A program made the translations under genes and the position numbers. 64,000 bases of DNA from Hofstenia miamia. Its lineage: Eukaryota > Xenacoelomorpha > Acoela. Every line of letters starts with the position of its first letter. Position 1 is the first letter of the stretch. Below the pieces are notes generated by a model. The model searched no databases, was not told where the DNA came from, and saw only the letters and a list, made by a program, of their open reading frames with translations. The DNA is taken from positions 922,830 to 986,829 of the forward strand of contig SCFE01000115.1 of the NCBI GenBank assembly GCA_004352715.1, read 5' to 3'. This document shows positions 22,860 to 33,914 of the stretch, piece by piece.

Positions 22860-24095
22860 ATATTATAAGTGCAAAAATATTTTTTAATATCCATTTTAAA
22901 GTTTTTTTAATCTACTTATTTGTTTAATATATTTTGGTAATTCATTCCACATATTTATAGCTGTGTTTAGAAATGAATTTTTCATTATTCGCTTCTTATA
23001 CCTAATAGGTTCAATTATGTGNNNNNNNNNNNNNNNNNNNNNNNNNNNNNNNNNNNNNNNNNNNNNNNNNNNNNNNNNNNNNNNNNNNNNNNNNNNNNNN
23101 NNNNNNNNNNNNNNNNNNNNNNNNNNNNNNNNNNNNNNNNNNNNNNNNNNNNNNNNNNNNNNNNNNNNNNNNNNNNNNNNNNNNNNNNNNNNNNNNNNNN
23201 NNNNNNNNNNNNNNNNNNNNNNNNNNNNNNNNNNNNNNNNNNNNNNNNNNNNNNNNNNNNNNNNNNNNNNNNNNNNNNNNNNNNNNNNNNNNNNNNNNNN
23301 NNNNNNNNNNNNNNNNNNNNNNNNNNNNNNNNNNNNNNNNNNNNNNNNNNNNNNNNNNNNNNNNNNNNNNNNNNNNNNNNNNNNNNNNNNNNNNNNNNNN
23401 NNNNNNNNNNNNNNNNNNNNNNNNNNNNNNNNNNNNNNNNNNNNNNNNNNNNNNNNNNNNNNNNNNNNNNNNNNNNNNNNNNNNNNNNNNNNNNNNNNNN
23501 NNNNTATTATTATTACTCGATTCGGGATAAAGCGGAATTAAATCAGCTATGTCTTCAATGGTGGCTCCCGGATACGAATGAACACATGTAGAAGTCCTTA
23601 GTAATCCCGGAGCTTTCAGATGACGGTACATTGATGATCCGATGGCAAGAAATTCAGCTTCTGCTCTTAAGTGTTTCGGGCGTTGTATATTCTTTTGTGT
23701 TTGAGACGGTGCATGATTAATTTCTGGAGTTTTTTGAGTAGTTTTGTTAGTGGATTCAGAAGGAGTTTCTTTGATGGCTGCTAGCATGTTGAACAGGATA
23801 ATTAGTACATCTCTGCCGAGATTCTTGAGAGGAGCTAATAATTTAGTTTTGCTTAACTCCTCTTCAGGTAACACAATGAGCGAAGTAGCGTTAAGCGTGG
23901 TAAGCACAGCGCGCTCGCCAGGACCGACTGCTCGCGGTGAAAGCATCGGTAATTATGTACTACTAGCACATGAACATCATCTAAAATGTTAAAAGATGAA
24001 ATAGCTACTACAATATCGCAGATAGTTATGTCACATTTGTTGGGCGTTATCTTTATAAATTTGTCTGGACACAAGAATTTTATTCGGGTAGGCAT
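22860..24095 (-). mobile_element. LINE remnant: ORF1 with SGNH-like domain, gap, then ORF2 3' end
   Basis: On the minus strand, 23505-23946 is open and includes AEFLAIGSSMYRHLKAPGLL, then CVHSYPGATIEDIADLIPLY. The GSS at the start of a strand, followed by SYPGATIEDI, resembles SGNH/GDSL esterase folds found in ORF1 of CR1-type LINEs. After the 483 bp N run, 23021-22861 encodes YKKRIMKNSFLNTAINMWNE, then LPKYIKQISRLKK, the standard C-terminal end of LINE ORF2 (SF-x-WN-LP-xI). The RT and endonuclease must lie in the gap, or be absent. A frameshift near 23900 gives a second minus frame (23853-24095). Confidence 0.6.
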
Positions 24096-24378
24096 TAAAA
24101 ATGTATTCTGAGAAGGTATACTCCAAAATTTAGGTAGGCATTGCCTATCTGCGCTTACGCTTGGCTACGCGATTAGTCTATGTATTTTAAGCTTAGTTGC
24201 GATGATCCAGTATCTATTTTGAATGAAGTGTACGTGACTACATATAGTTCAATTATATATTTAGAAAGCTACTTATATCTAAATCAAATAAATTTAACTA
24301 AAATTATTTTCAAATATTTTTTATTACTATGAGAAATGTAATGCTTAAAATTCAATTACGTATATTTTAAGGCGTACA

Positions 24379-25332
24379 CAAGGGCTTCTAAATACAGAGC
24401 TGCTCACTTGAGAATCCGGGAGGTGTCCAGGAAGGCCTATTAGATTTTTATGGAACATTGTTATCTAGGGTAGTTCTTGATGCTAAATTCGAAAACGTAT
24501 TTAATTTTTTTATTTGAAGTCTATGTAGATAGGTACCGGCTGATACTAAAAATTTTCGCAAATGTAAATTGTTGCTATACATTAGATATTAAAAAATCTT
24601 AATATATTATTATGTCCTAAAATTACTTCTATGTTATCCAACAGCATTATATATATATATATATATATAGCCCCCCTCTTCCGTCAATTCTGACTGCGGC
24701 ACTGAATGTTTTCATGTATAAATAGAATCAAATGCTTTGCTAATTTAACTATTTTTTAGACCTAATTCTCCACAGTCAATATCTTCTAAAAGTATACCAA
24801 AATCATGCTTGCAAAGAGAAACCTCAATGAGGAGAAGTGTACCTATATGTAAAACAGATGAACTACTGAATTTAAAAACTTAGATGCAATTTCGGGTTTA
24901 ATGCTTTTCGTTCTTTAATTCGTATTAAAACAGCCGAAGTTTCATCTATAAATATAAGTATTTTTGAAAATGAAGTAATGATGTATGCTATTGCTCGAAA
25001 TCAGACTACTTCTCCTTTCATTGTATACTCAGCTATTTTACAAAAACTGAAACAAATATGTGTTCAACCTGTTATCATTTATCGCGGTGGACATCTTATT
25101 GGTTATTCTGAGGATGTTCTAACAGCAAAAACCATTTTAGCAATAGTGTTAAAATTCGTGAATGGCGGACCAAGATTTGTTGTCATTCTCCCATTTGTAA
25201 GTTGAATTAAGTAAGATTTCGAATTCAGCATTACAAACCACCTTAGATAACAAAGTTTCATAGAAATCGAATAGGCCTTCCTGAACACCTCCCGGTTTCT
25301 CAATTAAGCAGCCCTGTATTTAGAAGCCCTTG
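24379..25332 (+). mobile_element. P-like DNA transposon, degenerate
   Basis: The left TIR starts CAAGGGCTTCTAAATACAG (24379) and the right TIR ends with its reverse complement at 25332. Similarity continues about 70 bp inward (GGGAGGTGT-CAGGAAGGCCT on both sides). The flanks are near-identical 8-bp repeats: ggcgtaca (24371-24378) and ggcataca (25333-25340). Inside, 24884-25205 encodes QICVQPVIIYRGGHLIGYSE, then AKTILAIVLKFVNGGPRFVV before a stop. This matches a block of P-element/THAP9-like transposases (DExxxxPxxxYxGGxxxGY... then AxTxLAxMxxxxxGGPxF). hAT also makes 8-bp duplications, but the ORF favours P. It is truncated. Confidence 0.6.
24642..24669. repeat. (TA)n microsatellite
   Basis: Short (TA)n run inside the P-like element. 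Confidence 0.9.
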
Positions 25333-25738
25333 GGCATACAATATGCTAGTTTTGACATCAACAGCGTAAACGAACTGTATTTTTGGTTAATCGGAAGTAG
25401 TATAATTTGTCGTCAATTTTTGATTAGCTTAGCAATTCTGTTCATACAAAGCTGTAAAACGTACTATGTATCAAGATGAAACATACTTTCAGGTTTTACT
25501 TGATATCCATATTTGTGTGCATAAAGATTTTGTACACTATTCCTTTGATATCAGTAGCATCAAATTGCATTTAATCATTATATTTCTGACGGCATTGACT
25601 CATAGAAATTAGTGGCCCAAGGTTTACGAAAATCCTTAAATTTCTTTAATTGTACAAAGGAAATACTGATTAAGATCTTATATTTGATTTTTACAAATAT
25701 TGTCCTTGTTGAGAACTATTAAAAGAACACTAGGGTCT

Positions 25739-25902
25739 TCATGACTTTTCCACATAAGAATCTTTAACATGCCAATTGGCTTGTCGATTTAACTTAACAA
25801 TTGCCCCAGTTACAAAAGAGTAAGTTTTGCAATAAGATGCATCGAAGAGGACCACGGCACATGATGGATCTTCATCACATTTTTGGAAACATAGGGCAAG
25901 CT
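25739..25902 (-). CDS. Orphan terminal exon with PAN-like Cys pattern
   Basis: Minus-strand exon after acceptor GACCTAG, beginning with two partial-codon bases. It encodes ALCFQKCDEDPSCAVVLFDA, then SYCKTYSFVTGAIVK and a tail before TGA at 25739. The C-xxx-C-xx-DPxC-xxxxFD-xxxC spacing resembles PAN/apple domains (C..C..DP.C..V.F....C), which are extracellular protein- or sugar-binding modules. I find no other exon of this gene with confidence. A coding-like minus stretch at about 29864-29990 could belong to it. Confidence 0.4.
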
Positions 25903-27693
25903 CTAGGTCACATACAATGATAGAATTAAAGTGTACTATATATAAATATTTCAAAAAATCTAATTAATTTCTTAGTTTATGCACTTATTTACTTTATCAC
26001 AAGAGCACAGATAGATATAAAACTATTAAAAAATCTATCACTAAAACAAGGCAAAAACACAGCAAAATATTTGTAAAATTCCTACATGGTGAATCTAAGG
26101 GCAACATAATATATTTTCATAAACTAGTTTCTGTATTGTATTTATATTGTTTAAGTTATTCATTTTATTTATACTAAAATAACAACTATCCAAGCTCGTA
26201 AAACTAAGAATAGGGTTAGTTTCTATATGAGTCGGATGTTAGTTTATATTGATTAAATTTATGAGCTTTAAGGCATTTGATCTATTTGCTACACTCACTA
26301 TCAAAATTTCATACATCAATTTCAAAGGAAGTTATTGTAATAGATAATGATGACGAATAACTAAACGATCGTCAATTCCGAAATTGGTAGAAAAGAATTG
26401 ACAGTGAGAAAACTGTTTGAACTGAATTTTTCCCAAAATAAAATATAAGTACCTATGAGCTATTAATCATTAGAAAATCCATGTGCTGGTGTTGCAATAG
26501 ATATTCTTGATTAAAACTTGTTAAGCTATTAATTTATATACTAGAGTTCCATAGAATTCATTTTGAATTAGAAATAACTTATTGGATGTATAATTGAACA
26601 TCTCTAATATTCAAATACCAGTATGATTGTTTAGAATGAGCCTATAAGATCACAAATTGCTACAATTGAAAGTTACCTTATCTGTAAAAAAATATCTCAG
26701 AAATTTTGTAAATTTTTAGTTAAAAATTGCATTGCCATTTTAGAAAAAAATTATACAATTAATGTTTCGAATTATGCTTACCGAAATCAGAATCATATTT
26801 GCAATCAAAATAATCACTATTGTGCGTAGTTAATCATATAAAGTAATGTTTTAAGAAACTATATAATAGAAATTTAATTAGGCTAAAGTTATCAAATTAA
26901 ACCGTAGACGGAAAAGGCCATCTTGATTTGGAGTTGATTATCTTCTGGCTTTTTAATACTATGGTATTTTGATTGAAGTGAAATAGCAAATTGGCCAAGA
27001 ATAACCAACACTTTCAAATGCATTCTACCCAATTTTAGTGATTCTGTTTATAGCTTCAAATTTCACAAGGCGACTAAGTAGCAGCTGCCAATGATGCGGC
27101 GCAAAATATATTTAAATTCATTTAGATTTCTGCATCAATTTTTAAAGGATTTTTATCCACGCATTCCCTGAAAAAGGAAGTCAAAACAGCTTTGTATCAT
27201 CGACCGATGCTATTCTATATTTGATTAACTGCTTTGTTTTTGTACGAAAATATTCCATCAAACCAACCATTAAATTTTTTAGTACTTTGAAAATATGAGT
27301 TTTAGGTACTACTAATTACAAATACCTAATCTTTGTTCGTTAGCTAAAGAGAAGTGACTACACATCAACAAATGTTTTAAGAGATTTTATAGATATTGAG
27401 CATAGGTGTGCTATAAATATATTTTTGCGCAGTATCCAAAGATGAGATGGAAATTTATTCGGTTGATACATGACCAAGATTGGGTACTCACAGTACGCAG
27501 GAAATAATTTTGGGTCGAAAAATGCCGAACCAATTCTATATGTATAAGGTAATTTTTTGCAATACACGTTTGAGTAATTGATTTACTTGATTTTTGAAAA
27601 AAATTATTACACTCAATTTTGAATTTTAGTGCATCAGCATGTAGAATTTAACAATACTAGGAAGTTATTCGAAATCTGAACTTGATTTTTTTA
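25903..27693. other. Intergenic, no gene seen
   Basis: Low-complexity AT-rich DNA. The longest ORF (27358-27567, minus) has a possible GTGAGT donor but no acceptor, so it is not called. Confidence 0.6.
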
Positions 27694-27714
27694 CAGATCT
27701 TATAATAAAATTAG

Positions 27715-27855
27715 CCGGATGGGAAAACAAATACGCCAGCACTCTGCGTGCCTGGGGTTGCCAGACTTCTAAGAGTTAAGCTCCGTACCCGGATCGTGGA
27801 ATCACCCACTCATCAGTTGTCGACTGTTTGAGTAACCCCACGTCCGAAACCAAAA
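27715..27855 (-). repeat. GC-rich island, probable SINE or LINE 5' fragment
   Basis: A patch of about 140 bp that is clearly more GC-rich than its surroundings. On the minus strand it reads '...ctgatgagtgggtgattccac', then 'gatccgggtacggagcttaac' and '...aggcacgcagagtgctggcg'. It contains CTGATGAG plus a GTGG/CCAC hairpin as in a hammerhead stem II, but GATC where GAAA is required, so any ribozyme would be broken. It also has the look of a LINE 5' UTR or SINE head. I cannot name the family. Confidence 0.35.
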
Positions 27856-30845
27856 AAAACCTTGAAGAAAAAAATTATATTAAAAATTTTATAGACAGAT
27901 TTGAAAGAAAAGAGAAAGATCAAACATGAAATGTATAATTTCTTTTACCTGAATGACTGGCCACCCCAATAAACCCGTGACCTGTGGTCAGCTGTGATAA
28001 AAATGCAAACTTCACTTATATTGCTCCGATGACTATAAAAATATATACAAGAAAATTTTGCAGAGTATTTTAAATTTCAAAAAAAATTGCGCGATGCTTT
28101 TATAGGTGTACATAAAATTCTTCTGAAACATAACATTTGAGCACATTGAAAGCAGTACATACAAAATAATTTATTTATGATTCCTAAAATATCTTTCTGG
28201 GAACAAACGTTTTTTCGGGCATTTGATAACTTACTTAATGTCTTCTTACACTTTTCTCAAAAGTGACACTGTAGTCAGCTCATATATCTTCATGTATAAG
28301 AAATCATTGTTTCATGTAGTAATCAAATGAAACTATTAAAAATTAGTATGAATTTTCATAGATTGTACATTAAAAATCAAATAGTGATAAATTTAATTAT
28401 TGTTGCGTAACTGGCCATTGAGTACTTGCATAGTCTCTATTCTTTTCTGCTAGGGTATTTGGGAGGTGATTTAATGGAGAAGAGGGAGGGGATTAATCAG
28501 TCAACATATTTTCTAATTAATTAATTTGATTGATTTATATTTGAGTGGTTTCTTCTTGTAGATTATATGACAATGTATAGGTATAGTGATATGTGGATTC
28601 TAAATGAACATGTTATATTGAATATCGAATAATGTTAGAAACTAATTGATTATTTAATTTGAATTTTACTACCCATATACATGTCTGGCATTGCTGAAAA
28701 TATTTCATGATCCTAGAAAGAAAGCTTAATCGCTTATAGCTGAAAAGGCCTTAACGCAATGCTAAATCTGAGAGCCCTACGTGATAGATGGGAGTCTCCT
28801 CTTTGAAAGAAGCTCTTTCATTTTGCTTTTAACCGACGGCCCTCTCGTCTGACTTTGTGCATGGTACGCTTCAATGGGTATGAGATATCTTTGCACGTAT
28901 CAAGAAACAGCAAATGTTCTTTTAAAACCTTATAAATACATGAACGTTAGGTATGAAGAGAATTTAAATCTTCCACAAAAATTCGAAATCTTCAAAGAAA
29001 AATATCTAAGATTTTTATCTACTTCAATCACATCAATACGCTTTAAAAGAAATTTTAAGCATTGCATTAAAGCATGTTCCCCAATAGACCTGTCACCTGT
29101 CCATGCCTCAGTTTTCAAATTTCTTAATAGGTTTGGAGAAAATTCTGTCTAAATGTGGAAAAACACTTTGTCCTTAAAAGAACATCAGGCGGTTTAAATT
29201 TAAAACTTCATAAAATCTGAAAATTTAAATTTATCCCAAAGAGTTTACATATTGTGAACTTTAACTCAAAACGTCGTCAGCAATACATAAATTTATCTCT
29301 CAAGTAAATGTATTTTTTAAATGTCTTTATAAAATAAATACCAAATAATAAATCTAAACAAATAAAATATGAGAAAGTATTTCTATTTTTATGTAAAAAT
29401 GACCATCAATATTGATAAGTTGGAAAAGAGAAAAAGCGATCATAATTTCTTAGACCTCACAAATCTGTGCTAAGTATAAGTCAATAACCACCTGCTTTCT
29501 GTAATGGTTCTACATCAATTATTTATATTGCTTACAAATTCTACATTGAGCAGGCGAATGAGATGGTCGATTCGTAAGTAATTTGATATGTGTCCAATTA
29601 GCTTTGATATTTAAAATTGAACATGGAAGCAGGCACCAGAATTAAAATAAATTTTGCACATGATATTTAGCTAAAAACTGAATTATTCAAGATGATTTGA
29701 TGTTGTAAAAACTAACATATTGTCGTGAACAAATTAATATTTCTCCTAGTGATTAAAGAAACAACTGCAGCGGTAACATTATTGATTTAGACGACATTTT
29801 CTAATGTTTCACTCAAACTTACCACATTAAGTTAAAAATTGATTAATTTAAATTTAGGTACATAGGGAATCTAGGTATATTGGCGTCTCCCAAACGTGTT
29901 AATTTCGTAGCTTGAAAAAGTTTGACATATTCTTTGTTGTATTGATTTAGCGTCCAAGTGGTCTGCACGAAGCGATTACTAGTGATTTTGACCTGCCACA
30001 ATACCATAAGTAAACTCCGATTTAGCGCAATCATAAAAAATGAAACATATTTTAGTAACTATATATTATTTGCAAATGTCAATCCATTTCTGAACAGTGT
30101 TTCGGAAATACTTATTACTAAAATTGCAGTCCAAAATAACTAATTTCTTAACATTAAACAGGCCCGTGTTCCCTTAAGAGCACAAACTGGTTCTCCACAT
30201 TCTTATAAAATTTATTAGGCAATTGTGAAGTCGCGAGCCGAAGCCAAGCATATATGTTTGAATGTAATTTTGAAAATTTGTATTAAAGTGTATTTTTGTG
30301 TTTAAGTTATAAGCATTTTTTCAAGAAACATGAAAAATTTGAAGAATTTCCTGGGTAGTTGACTGTTAAAATAATACAATTGTTTTCTTTTTCCTTAAAT
30401 TTGTGCTACATGTAATATTATTAATCGACAATAGGGATTGTGATACATGTAACACTTACAGCTATCATATGCTCGAACCCGATTTCAAGAATGTAGGTAA
30501 TTAATTGCATTGAGTGAAACAATTATGTAACTCCATCGCGGTTTCTCTCTCATCTTAGTTGAATCCAACCACAGTTATATGATAGATGTATATGTAATAA
30601 TTTGACATAGAACAAGGGTATTCTAGAAATTGGTTTTAAAATTTAACGAGTAATGTGTTCCTACATTCAATAACTCATATGTATAAACGCTTTATTTTGC
30701 TGTTTAGCTTGAGAAAACATAAGGTAATTGGTACTAAGGATTTAAAATAGGCAGAAAAAATGGAAATGATAATTGGGGCAATATAATTAAATTTCATATT
30801 TACCGCATTGCTACACATCATGTGAAAAAACATGTCCCACTTGAG
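27856..30845. other. Intergenic / ANKAR upstream, no gene seen
   Basis: AT-rich. The ORF 28874-29152 overlaps the old repeat shared with about 3190-3270 and lacks splice support. A minus stretch at 29864-29990 (RFVQTTWTLNQYNKEYVKLF) looks mildly coding but is not called. Confidence 0.5.
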
Positions 30846-31089
30846 AAATCCCAAGGCAATTGTCAATTATGCATTTAAGTATTTATGGGTTATCCAAAAA
30901 TATGCAACAAAATTCATCACCAATGCTATCATTTTCAATTTGGATGAATGCCTGTATTCGTGTGGAGAGTCTACAAGTACATCGTTGCTATTTGACAACA
31001 AACATTGAATTAATGATCAATCACTCAGACGAATTATCACAAACATGCAAGAAAAGCAGTTTTTGCAGTTTCTACAACATCGACGAAGA
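30846..31089 (+). CDS. ANKAR: ANKAR, probable 5' exon
   Basis: Exon with acceptor CACTTGAG and a good donor (GAAGA|GTAAGT). It starts with two bases and ends with two. It encodes IPRQLSIMHLSIYGLSKNMQ, then LSFSIWMNACIRVESLQVHR, CYLTTNIELMINHSDELSQT and CSFYNIDEE, which is convincingly coding. The trailing GA joins in phase with the lone A that begins the exon at 47080, giving ...NIDEEKTEADRQ. The assignment to ANKAR rests on orientation, phase and absence of another plus-strand gene between; the N-terminal part of ANKAR is less familiar to me than the repeats. Confidence 0.6.
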
Positions 31090-32549
31090 GTAAGTTTTCT
31101 ATGTAAAATGCCTCTATATTTATCAGGAGAGCTAACAGAAAAATTCTGAGCCCAAAGTTAGCAGATCTTAAACAAAACAAATGCTCTTTATTGGTTATTT
31201 ATATTGCTAGTGTATTGGAAAGTGTAATGTTTTTCTAGTGAGTATTTAAATGACATTCCAATAGTTTTTAGAGTGACCTCTCCAACATATTTACCTAGAT
31301 TTGGTCATTTGAGCAAAATTAATATAATAGTGATTTTTGTTCTATAATTGTATGCTTTAAGCAATCAAACAAAAGCTGCTATTCAAAAATAGTACAGCAT
31401 AGTAAATCGGGCTGTAATAAAAATCAGGATAATATAATATGGATTCCTCAAAAACTGATGCTTTTCAAAAGTTTTTGTTAGTATTTCATATTGCTTACAT
31501 TATAGAAGATTGCATATTACTAATAGTCAACATTATATTGGGATTTAGTATCACTTTACTGCTACTCAATCACTGCATTTACAAATATTAACAGGTACGC
31601 AATAAAAATATTCAAGTCAACTGTGAAAGTTCATTCACAAATTCAAAGTATTCTTTTAATAGTTCAGAATTATTTGCGTTCTCTAGATAAGAAACAGATT
31701 TATCCATTTGCGAGTACTTATGGGAAATCAGAGTTATGTCACCCAAATTTATAAATTTAGCATTGTAATGGTAACATTATGCGAAAGTATACTGTCATGG
31801 AAATGTAAAATTTAATCGGCACGTTTGCGTTACATCCTCCACCGTCCATCCAAATGATTGCAAAATGTAGGACATGCCAATTTATCAACTTTAGCCCCCT
31901 TCCACCCCCCTTCTCCCCCAAAATAAGAATATTTTAACTTATAAAGTATAAATAATTATAAATATAACACTATGAAAAATGCAATGAGTGCTTCAGGTAC
32001 AGGCATGTATTGTTTATGTACAAAGTAATAATAAAAGTAATAATAAGATTTGATTCATGTTTAGTTCAGTCTACAAGATCAATTTTTCACTCAGACGTTT
32101 TCACATATTTATTTTTTGTGCTTACATCAATCATAAATAAATGTGCTTTTGTTAAGTCGGCATTAACATGATGAAGAACTTAGCAGTGATTTTTACAGAA
32201 ACATGGAATAATCCATATTGATCAGCAATGTTGCTTTGGGATCAGAGTTATTATTATGTTATTAAATTGTTCATTCTCCTACATTTTTGCAATTATTTGG
32301 GTGGAGGAGTGTAGAGAATTGTAATAAAAGTAGTATTAAATCGTATTGTTTTCGAGTACGGTGTAAGAATCAGCAACAACTTCTTATATACTTATAAACA
32401 GTAGTCTTCCAAAACCTCATATTTAACAAAGTTATATTTTTGATGAATTTTCATTCAATAAATACGAATGTAAGAGTTTTATATGGGTGCAAACAAGGTA
32501 TATGGGGACAAGAATTATGATTCTGATTAAATAATTAAGGTTAAATTTA
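31090..32549 (+). other. Intron (putative ANKAR), nothing recognised
   Basis: AT-rich. A C-rich tract at about 31898-31920 (cccccttccacccccc) stands out. I see no coding. Confidence 0.5.
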
Positions 32550-33912
32550 TTGTTGGCTGCAAAAAAAATGAGAAAGGAACACCTATTTTTTAACGCTTTG
32601 TGGAAACGTATTGAGACGTTTTAGAGGAAAACTATAAAAATAAAATACAACGAGAATTTTGTGAACTTTAAAATGGTTAAACAAAAAAGTTAATTAATTA
32701 AACTGGTACTTCGTAATTATTTGAAAACACTTACCAAACAAGTTGTTTTGCTTTGCAAAGTTTCTACTTGATTTCTTCGGAATGGAAACGTTGAAACAGC
32801 TTGAAAACACCTTTGCGACATCGCAAATTTCTCGATCAACTTATTTTCGAAAGCTGAAAAAAATTCGACAAGGAGAATCTCTNNNNNNNNNNNNNNNNNN
32901 NNNNNNNNNNNNNNNNNNNNNNNNNNNNNNNNNNNNNNNNNNNNNNNNNNNNNNNNNNNNNNNNNNNNNNNNNNNNNNNNNNNNNNNNNNNNNNNNNNNN
33001 NNNNNNNNNNNNNNNNNNNNNNNNNNNNNNNNNNNNNNNNNNNNNNNNNNNNNNNNNNNNNNNNNNNNNNNNNNNNNNNNNNNNNNNNNNNNNNNNNNNN
33101 NNNNNNNNNNNNNNNNNNNNNNNNNNNNNNNNNNNNNNNNNNNNNNNNNNNNNNNNNNNNNNNNNNNNNNNNNNNNNNNNNNNNNNNNNNNNNNNNNNNN
33201 NNNNNNNNNNNNNNNNNNNNNNNNNNNNNNNNNNNNNNNNNNNNNNNNNNNNNNNNNNNNNNNNNNNNNNNNNNNNNNNNNNNNNNNNNNNNNNNNNNNN
33301 NNNNNNNNNNNNNNNNNNNNNNNNNNNNNNNNNNNNNNNNNNNNNNNNNNNNNNNNNNNNNNNNNNNNNNNNNNNNNNNNNNGCACTTTCCTATCGTGGG
33401 TTTTATTTGAAAATTTTAGACGGAAAAGCCACAATCGACAGTCAAAGATATTGCCTTATGCTGATGCTTTATATGATGATGGATGGATACTCCAACAGGA
33501 CGGAGCAACCCCGCACACGTCAGCAAAGACAAAAAATTGGTTTTCTGAAAATAATATCCAGTTTTTGCAATGCCCACCAAGTTCTGCTGATCTTTCTCCA
33601 ATCGAAAACGTGTGGCAGATATTGAAAAATGACGTTGAGAAGAAAAATGCGTAAAATATATCCGATTTAAAAGAAAAAATTCAAGAAAGTCAACACGTTT
33701 TGACATCTGAAATGAAGTCCAATTTAATGAAATCAGTTTCAGTTAGTTTGAATGAAGTTATTTCTACAGGAGGAAAACAAATTAGACTTTGATGCTTTTT
33801 ACTTATAGTCCTCTAATGTATCTTTAAAATCGTACCTTTCTTGAGTTGTTACGTTCAGTAGTTCAAAAGTAATATGCCTTTTTTCTAGTCTCATTTTTTT
33901 TGCAGCCAACTA
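32550..33912 (+). mobile_element. Tc1-type transposon with intact TIRs and D34E block
   Basis: TIRs of at least 22 bp: GTTGGCTGCAAAAAAAATGA at 32552 and its reverse complement ending at 33910. TA target duplications flank the element at 32548-32549 and 33913-33914. The N-terminal ORF (from about 32743) reads TLKQLENTFATSQISRSTYF then RKLKKIRQGES, a helix-turn-helix start. After a 500 bp N run the frame gives WILQQDGATPHTSAKTKNWF, then NIQFLQCPPSSADLSPIENV. The second Asp (QQD) and the Glu (PIE) are 34 residues apart, the Tc1 spacing. The ends look well preserved; the gap hides the first Asp, so activity cannot be judged. Confidence 0.92.
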
Positions 33913-33914
33913 TA

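Noticed and set aside
22963-23591. Long open frames across the N run
   Set aside because: The frames are made almost wholly of unknown bases; only the flanking real sequence was interpreted. The same applies to the frames over 32883-33382, 37261-38260, 40043-41042, 44830-45172 and 46405-46475.
24884-25205. Possible upstream exon of ANKAR, since a GTAAGT follows
   Set aside because: It lies between TIRs with an 8-bp target duplication, and its motif pattern fits a P-like transposase, so it was called as part of the transposon.
27715-27855. tRNA or 5S rRNA gene
   Set aside because: The GC-rich patch has no clear A and B boxes and no 5S consensus; no cloverleaf could be drawn by eye.
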